DNA of 64,000 bases from Dyadobacter sp. CY347 (GTDB lineage: Bacteria > Bacteroidota > Bacteroidia > Cytophagales > Spirosomataceae). Each line of letters opens with the position of its first letter. Position 1 is the stretch's first letter. The position numbers and the translations under genes were made by a program. The stretch is taken from NCBI RefSeq assembly GCF_021502655.1, contig NZ_JAKFFT010000001.1:1-64000 (forward strand), in the 5' to 3' direction. Positions 17,662 to 24,091 of this stretch are shown in pieces. Below the pieces are notes generated by a model. The model had not been told where the DNA came from, made no database searches, and worked only from the letters and a program-made list of their open reading frames with translations.

Positions 17662-18275
17662 TATAATTGACCTAAAAATAAAGACGACTGGCTCCAAATG
17701 CCAACCTTTTGCTTCTTGGCCTGAATTTCCAGATTGGAATATTCCTGGCTTTTCGAATATTTCTTGAAATGCACAGCCAATCCTTTCTTGACCAGTTCCT
17801 TGTTTAATATCCGGCCGTTTGGAAGCACCACTTCGCCCAGTAACCTGCCATATTTATCAAAATTACCGGCATGTTTAATCTGGACCGTTTTCCGGAAACA
17901 TTGCTCACTCGTGTATTGCTTGGCAACCTTATAATAAGGGCGTCCACGTTCCGGGCAGTTTACATGCAGAAGCCTGATCCGGATCGGTTTCCCCATCCTT
18001 TGCCCTGCTTTTTTGCCGGAAAAAAGGAATTTTAGTTCAATCGTATCGCCGTCCTGGATCCCGATAACTTCGGCCTTTAATGGGTTTGGTAAATCGTAAT
18101 GTTGCTGAATGCTGCCATTTTGAAGGCGAATTGCACTGTTGTTACTGAAAGATGAAAGCGTCAACAAGCATGTCAGCGCAATCAAAACATTGTATTTTAC
18201 TCTACTCACTGGTACTCTACTTACTGTTACTCTACTCACTTTGACTCTCACTAATTTCACGCTGATCACTTTCAC
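17661..18275 (-). CDS. Secreted staphylococcal-nuclease-like (thermonuclease) protein
   Basis: 204 aa with an SNase OB-fold domain at about 65-195: VIGIQDGDTIELKF, the IRIRLLHVNCPERGRPY segment carrying the family R-x-D/N-C-PE pattern, FDKYGRLLGEVVLPNG and LNKELVKKGLAVHF. A hydrophobic stretch around residues 29-45 suggests export. The annotated start is a GTG overlapping the cytochrome stop (GTGA). The first 27 residues are a repeated V-S-R-V peptide coded by a 15-bp tandem repeat (18198-18257), which holds further in-frame GTG codons, so the true start may lie nearer the hydrophobic stretch. The next gene is coupled through TAATG. Confidence 0.85.
   Translation of the reverse strand: MKVISVKLVRVKVSRVTVSRVPVSRVKYNVLIALTCLLTLSSFSNNSAIRLQNGSIQQHYDLPNPLKAEVIGIQDGDTIELKFLFSGKKAGQRMGKPIRIRLLHVNCPERGRPYYKVAKQYTSEQCFRKTVQIKHAGNFDKYGRLLGEVVLPNGRILNKELVKKGLAVHFKKYSKSQEYSNLEIQAKKQKVGIWSQSSLFLGQL
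18198..18257 (-). repeat. 15-bp imperfect tandem repeat in the nuclease 5' coding region
   Basis: Three near-identical units (TACTCTACTCACTGG, TACTCTACTTACTGT, TACTCTACTCACTTT on the plus strand, 18198-18242) are followed by a decayed fourth unit. The period is a multiple of three, so it adds five residues (V-S-R-V plus one) per unit without shifting frame. Confidence 0.8.
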
Positions 18276-18694
18276 TGTTCTTCAAGCTTGTACCACTTAA
18301 TGTCGTTGAGGGGCTTCCTGCGGGCGGCTGTTGCCGTAGGAGCGTAATGTTTTTCCAAATAATCCAGGACCTGCTTTTCCGTTTCACCCAGGTCCCAGAG
18401 GTTGTGATTGGCCTGCATCCAGCGGATGTTCTGCTTCCAGCCGTCTCTTGTGAAACGGTTGGCAATGATGAGCTTGGAAGAATGACAGCTTGTACATTGC
18501 GCCTTCACCATATACAGGTTCGGATCGGTTACCAAGCCGGTTTCTTGGTCTGTTTTTGCCGTATCAATTGGCATAGTAACTTGTTCAGCGTCATTTTTAA
18601 TCCGCGTTTCAGCACGGAAAGCAGTTGATACCAAGCCCAGAAACAGGAATAGTGTCAGCAGCAGACCAATATTTTTACTTTTGATAAAATGCAT
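18272..18694 (-). CDS. Exported c-type cytochrome, partner of the molybdoenzyme
   Basis: 140 aa. N-terminal signal/anchor helix at about 8-26, then a single haem site CTSCH (C67, C70, H71) and a candidate methionine ligand in IRWMQANHN (M93). Cytochromes of this kind accept electrons from sulfite dehydrogenases (SorB-like role). The gene starts 22 bp after the molybdoenzyme stop, and its own stop overlaps the nuclease GTG by four bases. The partner role is inferred from adjacency; the haem site is seen directly. Confidence 0.85.
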   Translation of the reverse strand: MHFIKSKNIGLLLTLFLFLGLVSTAFRAETRIKNDAEQVTMPIDTAKTDQETGLVTDPNLYMVKAQCTSCHSSKLIIANRFTRDGWKQNIRWMQANHNLWDLGETEKQVLDYLEKHYAPTATAARRKPLNDIKWYKLEEQ

Positions 18695-18716
18695 TGCTCG
18701 TATTTTTCATGAATGA

Positions 18717-19949
18717 TTAACCGACTTTAACAGCGATCCGCTCGCAAGCATTATTCATGTACCCACCCGGATTCCAGGCTGGAATGACCATTGGCTGCGC
18801 ATTTCCTTTGTCATCGGTTGCTTTTGCCCAAACTTCATAATAGCCTTTGGAAGGGAATTTTACCTTGGTATTCCAATGCTGCCACGCCAGTCTGTTAGCA
18901 GGCGCTTCGAGCTTGCATTCTTTCCAGGTTGCGCCAAAGTCAATTGAAATCTCCATTTTTTTGATCGCATGGTCACCTGCCCAGGCATGTCCGCGCAATG
19001 CCAGTTCCGCATCGGGAGCGATCATTGCGCCCGATTTTGGAAAGGTAATGAGCGATTTAACGGGCATGGATTCAATGATCTTGAAATACTCGTCCGTCTG
19101 CGGCACATCCTCGCCGGGTGAAACCGGGCTTTTGGGCATTTTATAACTATGGCCCTCCATTTTGGCGCCGTCATGCACTTTATTACGTACAGAAATACGG
19201 CTCAGCCATTTCCCTGAAACGGACGCCGGCCATCCGCCAATAACCAATCTTAATGGATAACCGTGAAATTCGGGAATATCCTTACCATTTAACTGCCAGG
19301 CGATGATCGTCTCATCTTCAAGAGCTTTGGACATAGGAACACCGCGTGAGATTGCCTCTTTTTTGGGATCCTTGCTCAAATGCTGATCTTTGCCATGATA
19401 ACCGATGTATACCGCATCACCTTTGATGCCCACGTCAGCCAGCACATCTTTCAAACGGACTCCTGTCCATTCTGCGCAATGTACTGCACCTTGTCCCCAT
19501 TGATTTCCGGAAGCTTGTGGCTGAAAGCCGGAACGGCCGTTACCGCCGCATTCAAGCACCAATTGATATGTATAAGGTTTGAATTTCTTCTTTAATTCTG
19601 CCAATGTATATGTCTTCGGTGCTTTAACCGATTCGCCGTCAATCGTTAATGTCCAGGAAGCAACGTCTATGGTTTCCGGGATGAGCCCGTTGTTTCTGAT
19701 AAACATTTTGTCAACCGGCGTAATGCGGTCGTCGAGCAAATGAACGGGCGATTCCACGTTCCAGGGCTTATCTCCCTGCACAATCATTTCCTGGCTTTTG
19801 CCTTTCAGCGCATCCTTTTCGTCAAATAAGAGCGGGACATAGCCTTTGGGCATTTTGTTGGCAAAAACAATGTTCGTTCCCATTGCCGCAGCGAGTGCTG
19901 CCATGCTGCTTCGTTTCAAAAAGCCACGTCTGTCGGATCCAAAATTCAT
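18717..19949 (-). CDS. Sulfite dehydrogenase-like molybdopterin oxidoreductase (Tat-exported)
   Basis: 410 aa. N-terminal Tat signal SDRRGFLKRSS followed by an alanine-rich helix. The molybdopterin domain of the sulfite oxidase family includes LECGGNGRSGF with the Mo-ligand cysteine C134, WGQGAVHCAEWTGVRL, and GYPLRLVIGGWPASVSGKWL. The C-terminal Mo-co dimerisation domain (about 300-405) has the ISIDFGATWKECKLE pattern. It oxidises sulfite (or a related substrate) in the periplasm and passes electrons to cytochrome c; the next gene encodes such a cytochrome. The actual substrate is inferred from the family. Confidence 0.88.
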   Translation of the reverse strand: MNFGSDRRGFLKRSSMAALAAAMGTNIVFANKMPKGYVPLLFDEKDALKGKSQEMIVQGDKPWNVESPVHLLDDRITPVDKMFIRNNGLIPETIDVASWTLTIDGESVKAPKTYTLAELKKKFKPYTYQLVLECGGNGRSGFQPQASGNQWGQGAVHCAEWTGVRLKDVLADVGIKGDAVYIGYHGKDQHLSKDPKKEAISRGVPMSKALEDETIIAWQLNGKDIPEFHGYPLRLVIGGWPASVSGKWLSRISVRNKVHDGAKMEGHSYKMPKSPVSPGEDVPQTDEYFKIIESMPVKSLITFPKSGAMIAPDAELALRGHAWAGDHAIKKMEISIDFGATWKECKLEAPANRLAWQHWNTKVKFPSKGYYEVWAKATDDKGNAQPMVIPAWNPGGYMNNACERIAVKVG

Positions 19950-20051
19950 TACGAGGTTCAGAAATAGTTCAAAATATCAACGGTCGAATTTACATAAACG
20001 ATATTAGTATAACACCCGATCATGCCGATTTAAGGGATATTTAATAAAAAA

Positions 20052-20076
20052 AGAGGCTGCCGGATGGACAACCTCT
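20052..20076 (-). terminator. Probable terminator of the ferritin-like gene pair
   Basis: On the minus strand AGAGGTTGTC pairs with GGCAGCCTCT (two G-U pairs), followed by a run of seven T residues. It lies about 100 bp beyond the stop at 20178; the intervening bases show nothing else. Confidence 0.65.
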
Positions 20077-20177
20077 CGCTTACGATAATAGTGTGTACTG
20101 ACATTAGAACATTACTCACTTAAAAAAGTGTATGTATACGTTCAACAGGGAGAATTTACTAGTACGCTAATAACTTC

Positions 20178-20969
20178 CTATGCTTTAATAAAGGGACCTG
20201 CAATCGCAAGCACCGCAGTTTTGTTTAATGGTTCGTCAAATGCTTCTGTTATAGCCGCATCCGATTTAGATGCCAAGCCTTTCAGGTCAACACCGCCTTG
20301 GGTCATGTTATCTTCACCTGCGTAAATAGCCGGAACAGCGCCTTCTTTCCCAGTGATCCAACCTTTAATGGCCGGATTTGAGGTTACCGTTGCAGCCAGT
20401 CTGCGCGTCATAGCCGCATGGCGTGCTTCTACGGAGTGAACTTGCAATGCATATTCCAGGATCTGCGGATCAGCGAGCAATTCGCCGGCCTGTCCTTTGT
20501 AAGCACGTACACCCGTGTCCTCCAGTGCGCTGGAAACAGTTACGAAAGTTTTATAGTTGGTAAACACATCACCAAAAGCGCCACCATATTGGAAGTCAAA
20601 TGTTGGTTTTTTGATCGCTTTATCGCCCAAAGCTTTCACAAGGAATGCTACGTGCTGTGATTCGTGCTTGCCGATTTGTGTGAAAATCGTTTTATCCGAG
20701 GCCGGGATCAGGTTAGCAGCTGCATTCCCTGCTTTGTAGAACTCGTCTTCCAGATATTCAAGTGTGAGTGCAAAGTTTAACACATCCACTGCTTTGGCAG
20801 ACTGTGCATAGGCTTTGTTTACAATTGAAGCAAAGACAGTAGGAACTGCAACTGTTGCAAGCTTACTGCCGATTCTGTTCATAAAGTGACGGCGTGTGGC
20901 AAACTCAAGGCGGCCCGCTGCATCCCCGTCAATTTTTTGAAAATCATCTATTATTTTGAAAATATCCAT
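20178..20969 (-). CDS. Exported ferritin-like domain protein (second of a tandem pair)
   Basis: 263 aa. After about 24 cytoplasmic-looking residues comes a Tat-like segment (TRRHFMNRIGSKLATVAVP) ending in AYAQ. The ferritin_2 four-helix domain follows, with ligand-type residues in LEYLEDEFY, GKHESQHVAF, ALEDTGVRAYKG and HSVEARHAAM. Proteins of this family have been linked to desiccation or oxidative stress and bind iron or manganese by homology. It lies 27 bp downstream of a homologous gene, so the pair is probably one operon. The C-terminal 60 residues have no counterpart of known role. Confidence 0.85.
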   Translation of the reverse strand: MDIFKIIDDFQKIDGDAAGRLEFATRRHFMNRIGSKLATVAVPTVFASIVNKAYAQSAKAVDVLNFALTLEYLEDEFYKAGNAAANLIPASDKTIFTQIGKHESQHVAFLVKALGDKAIKKPTFDFQYGGAFGDVFTNYKTFVTVSSALEDTGVRAYKGQAGELLADPQILEYALQVHSVEARHAAMTRRLAATVTSNPAIKGWITGKEGAVPAIYAGEDNMTQGGVDLKGLASKSDAAITEAFDEPLNKTAVLAIAGPFIKA

Positions 20970-20996
20970 TGTTTCTGAATCAAATTAGTTATTAAA

Positions 20997-21722
20997 TTAT
21001 TTACCCACATTAGCTCCTGTGATCGTATCCTTTACGTAACCTTTCACGGCTGCAAGGATATCGGCTGGGGCAACAGCTTTGTCGAACCCGTTTTCGTTGA
21101 TGATATCATCACCAGCAAAATCAGCAGACTTTGGTTTCAACAAATCACGGATCACCGCTGCGTGGCGGGCTTCAACAGAAACGATTTTTCCGGCAAGCAA
21201 TAAATTGCCGGCATCTTTAAGCAATCTGCCTGCACCATTATATGCAGCAACACCTGTATCTTCAAAAAGCTTCGCAGCACCTAAAACCGAATCGCGTTTT
21301 GTAAAGTCGATTGTAGCAAAGTTTGGCGTAAGATCTTTGATGGCTTTATCACCCAATGCTTTTTTGAAAAAGTCGCGGTGAATGATTTCGTGGTCGCGGA
21401 TATCGGTAAGGATCGTTTTTTCCGCGTCGGTAATGCCTGCGAATGGCGTAGCAATAACCTGTGTATAGAATGCAGCTTCTAATTGTTCAAGCGCGTATGC
21501 ATAGTTTAATACACCAACATCTCCTGAGCCCAGGTCTACACTATCGCCAGTTCCCGGAATCATTGGATCCGGATCATCATCATTACAAGCGGCAGCAATT
21601 ACAATAGTTCCCAGAGACGTGGCCAATCCGGCAGAACGCAAAAAAAGACGTCGGTTCACGACTGACGCGCTTGCTCCTTCTTCTTTTCCGGAGTCGTTTT
21701 TTGATTTCATTAGTCTGTTCAT
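20997..21722 (-). CDS. Exported ferritin-like domain protein (first of a tandem pair)
   Basis: 241 aa. The N-terminus has NRRLFLRSAGLATSLG (Tat-like) and ends in the lipobox-like IAAACNDDD, so it may be a Tat lipoprotein. The ferritin_2 domain carries LEQLEAAFYTQ, DHEIIHRDFF, LFEDTGVAAYNG and VSVEARHAAVIRD, the same spaced carboxylate/histidine pattern as the next gene. An Asp-rich linker (CNDDDPDPMIP) follows the lipidation site. It is the first gene of a two-gene operon preceded by a 560-bp region without a confident gene. Confidence 0.85.
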   Translation of the reverse strand: MNRLMKSKNDSGKEEGASASVVNRRLFLRSAGLATSLGTIVIAAACNDDDPDPMIPGTGDSVDLGSGDVGVLNYAYALEQLEAAFYTQVIATPFAGITDAEKTILTDIRDHEIIHRDFFKKALGDKAIKDLTPNFATIDFTKRDSVLGAAKLFEDTGVAAYNGAGRLLKDAGNLLLAGKIVSVEARHAAVIRDLLKPKSADFAGDDIINENGFDKAVAPADILAAVKGYVKDTITGANVGK

Positions 21723-22284
21723 AGCAATAAAAAGGTTTCTTGACTTTCCCTTCGTTTATCGAAAAGATTTAACAGACCTACGACCTCCTATTTGCTTTAG
21801 ATCAGTTCAGAAAAAAATGGAGGATAAATCCGGCGGGCATTAAAATACAAAAAGAGCCCGTTGCCAGGCTCTTGATGCTTCGGATAATCCGATATTGAAA
21901 AGTAACGTTGAGTAAATATTCTTTTATATAAAACGCCCAACGAGGCTATATTGCTCAAAAGTTGTAGATAAAATACTAGGGGTTACAAAGTAAGTATTGC
22001 TACGCAAAGATAACTTATTCCTCGACTTTTGAAGCAGTTGCTGGTCGAAAAATTTGGATCTTTTTCTAAATGCATTTCTTATAGTATCTAACAAGTGCAA
22101 ATTGCTAACTAGCTCCAAATCTGCTGTTTAATGCTACAACATGTTGAAAGATCGTACATTCGGCATTGTGCGGATTTTGCAGGAAATTTGTTAATATCTG
22201 ATTATCAACTTAATTTGGCTAGCGCTGGTTGTGGCATCAATTTATCATAAACCAATGTAAAATTACCTAACACGATCAATTAAG
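21723..22284. other. 562-bp region without a confident gene
   Basis: This AT-rich stretch separates the ferritin operon (minus) from the PepSY-like gene (plus) and should hold both promoters; I found no exact TAnnTTTG box. A minus-strand frame at 21924-22118 (64 codons, TTG start, basic, ending YSLVGRFI) is followed about 50 bp later by a minus-strand terminator-like hairpin at 21852-21873. Together these hint at a short minus-strand transcript, either a small RNA or a small protein. I cannot confirm either. Confidence 0.4.
21852..21873 (-). terminator. Terminator-like hairpin on the minus strand
   Basis: An AAGAGCC / GGCTCTT stem with an 8-nt loop. On the minus strand it is followed by TTTTTGTATTTT. 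No recognised gene ends just upstream of it on that strand, which is why it is notable. Confidence 0.6.
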
Positions 22285-22590
22285 ATGAAGAAGATAATCC
22301 TATCCATAACGCTCATGGCTATTCTGGGCATGGCTGGTGCGCAAGCCTCTACGATAAGCCCGGCAAAATTTGCATCTTGTGTATCTCAGGATAAAGTCGC
22401 TGTCCGGCCGGATGACCTGCCCGAGGCTGTTAAAAATACACTTTCGGGAGATGCTTATGCCGACTGGAAAGTTACCAGCGCTTTTCTGGTAACAAAGGAA
22501 GATAACTCGCAGTATTTTGAGATCAATGCAAGGAAAGGAGAAGAGTCAACGGTCGTCAATTTGGATAAATACGGAAAGAAAGTTGATTAA
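22285..22590 (+). CDS. Small secreted PepSY-like protein
   Basis: 101 aa. Signal peptide MKKIILSITLMAILGMAGAQA with cleavage near residue 21. The mature part (LPEAVKNTLSGDAYADWKVT... YFEINARKGEESTVVNLDKYGK) has the alternating pattern of PepSY-like/BLIP-like periplasmic domains that are common in Cytophagales. No catalytic residues are apparent. It stands alone, with a strong terminator 32 bp downstream. The role is unknown. Confidence 0.75.
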   Translation: MKKIILSITLMAILGMAGAQASTISPAKFASCVSQDKVAVRPDDLPEAVKNTLSGDAYADWKVTSAFLVTKEDNSQYFEINARKGEESTVVNLDKYGKKVD

Positions 22591-22621
22591 AACTTCACGA
22601 TATATTTATTAGTTCAAAATG

Positions 22622-22647
22622 AAAAGCCGGAGATTTCTCCGGCTTTT
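22622..22647 (+). terminator. Intrinsic terminator after the PepSY-like gene
   Basis: An 11-bp perfect stem AAAAGCCGGAG / CTCCGGCTTTT with a 4-nt loop ends in T residues. Confidence 0.9.
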
Positions 22648-22696
22648 GGCGTTTGTTTTTATAATTTTACATTTCCCCTGCTCGTTAGTTAGTATT

Positions 22697-22704
22697 TATT
22701 TTTG
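22697..22704 (+). promoter_or_regulatory. Putative -7 element for the NtrC-type regulator
   Basis: TATTTTTG matches TAnnTTTG exactly and lies 16 bp before the ATG at 22721. The -33 position shows only a T-rich stretch. The leader would be very short. Confidence 0.35.
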
Positions 22705-22720
22705 ATAATCAAAACACCCC

Positions 22721-24091
22721 ATGGCCCACCTGCTCCTCGTAGAAGACGATACTACATTTTCAAAGCTGCTTAGCAATTTCCTTGGTAAGCATGGCCATTC
22801 GGTTAAAGTCTGTTCGAATATTAAGGAAGCAAGAGAAGCGCTGAAAAGTAACGATACAGACGAGCCTTTTGAAGTGTTAATGTTGGATTATCGCCTTCCG
22901 GATGGTAATTCGGTCGATTTTCTGAAAGCGCTGAGGAGCGAAGGAAACCGTACTGCGGCATTTATCATGACCAGTTTTCATGATGTGCGAACAGCTGTTA
23001 CAGCCATGCAGATCGGTGCTTTTGACTACATCACCAAGCCGGTTAATCCGGAGGAACTGCTTATGGTACTACGGGAAGCACTCAACAAATCCGAATCAGC
23101 AGACACTAAGTCGACGCTAAAAACGAAGACCAATCCGAAGTCTGATAAGCAATCGCTGGAATTCATTGAGGGCAAAAGCAAGATTTCGAAGCAGCTTTAT
23201 GAATATGTAAGATTGGTTTCGCCTACGGATATGTCCGTAATTATCCAGGGAGAAAGCGGAACAGGCAAGGAGCATGTTGCGAAATCGATCCATAAAATGA
23301 GCAAACGTAGTAACGGGCCGTTTGTAGCGATCGATTGCGGTTCATTGTCCAAAGAGCTTGCCGCCAGCGAACTGTTTGGTCATAAAAAGGGTGCGTTTAC
23401 GGGTGCATTACAGGATAAGATCGGGCAGTTTGAAGCCGCTGATGGCGGAACGTTGTTCCTGGATGAAATCGGTAACCTCGGATATGACGTTCAAATCAAG
23501 CTTTTACGCGCTTTGCAGGAGCGGATCATTGTGCCGATCGGAGCCACGCAACAAGTTAAGGTGGACGTGCGGCTGATCGCAGCGACCAACGAAGACTTGA
23601 TGACCAGTGCCGCCAACGGCGATTTCCGGGATGATCTTTATCACAGATTGAATGAATTTAAAATAGAAGTCCCCGCGCTGAGAAAAAGAGGTGAGGACCT
23701 GGGCATATTTATTCAACATTTTGTAGACAAAGCGAACGAGGAATTAGGCAGGAACGTGCGTGAACTGTCCAAAGAAGTGATGGACGTTTTCCATAAATAC
23801 GACTGGCCGGGAAATTTGCGGGAGCTGAACAATGTCATTAAACGCCTTGTGCTGTTGTCGAAAGAAGAAGTGGCAACTTTAAGCGCATTGCCGGCCGAAA
23901 TGATCACGGCCCTGGAAGATCAGCAAAAACCAACGGGTTCAGACCTGAAAGCTTTGCAGGAAACGCATGAAAAAGAGATGATTGAGAAGGTTTTGCAGGA
24001 AGTTCGTTACAATAAGAGCAAAGCGGCTAAACTGCTAAACATTGACAGGAAAACGCTTTATTACAAGATAGAAAAATATCATATCGAGTAA
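22721..24091 (+). CDS. Sigma-54-dependent response regulator (NtrC family)
   Basis: 456 aa in three domains. Receiver 1-120 with acidic pocket E8-D9-D10 and phospho-acceptor D56 (LMLDYRLPDG), and K107. AAA+ domain 145-385 with Walker A GESGTGKE at 177-184, the sigma-54 contact loop GAFTGA at 224-229 and Walker B LFLDEI. C-terminal Fis-type helix-turn-helix at about 425-452 (NKSKAAKLLNIDRKTLYYKI). The intact GAFTGA loop means it should activate RpoN promoters. It converges on the hybrid kinase gene; the last 13 bp of the two genes overlap on opposite strands, so the kinase is the likely partner. Confidence 0.95.
   Translation: MAHLLLVEDDTTFSKLLSNFLGKHGHSVKVCSNIKEAREALKSNDTDEPFEVLMLDYRLPDGNSVDFLKALRSEGNRTAAFIMTSFHDVRTAVTAMQIGAFDYITKPVNPEELLMVLREALNKSESADTKSTLKTKTNPKSDKQSLEFIEGKSKISKQLYEYVRLVSPTDMSVIIQGESGTGKEHVAKSIHKMSKRSNGPFVAIDCGSLSKELAASELFGHKKGAFTGALQDKIGQFEAADGGTLFLDEIGNLGYDVQIKLLRALQERIIVPIGATQQVKVDVRLIAATNEDLMTSAANGDFRDDLYHRLNEFKIEVPALRKRGEDLGIFIQHFVDKANEELGRNVRELSKEVMDVFHKYDWPGNLRELNNVIKRLVLLSKEEVATLSALPAEMITALEDQQKPTGSDLKALQETHEKEMIEKVLQEVRYNKSKAAKLLNIDRKTLYYKIEKYHIE

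Noticed and set aside
17662..17697. A longer N-terminus for the unknown protein coupled to the nuclease
   Set aside because: It would overlap the nuclease gene by 37 bp, while the ATG at 17661 gives a classic TAATG coupling.
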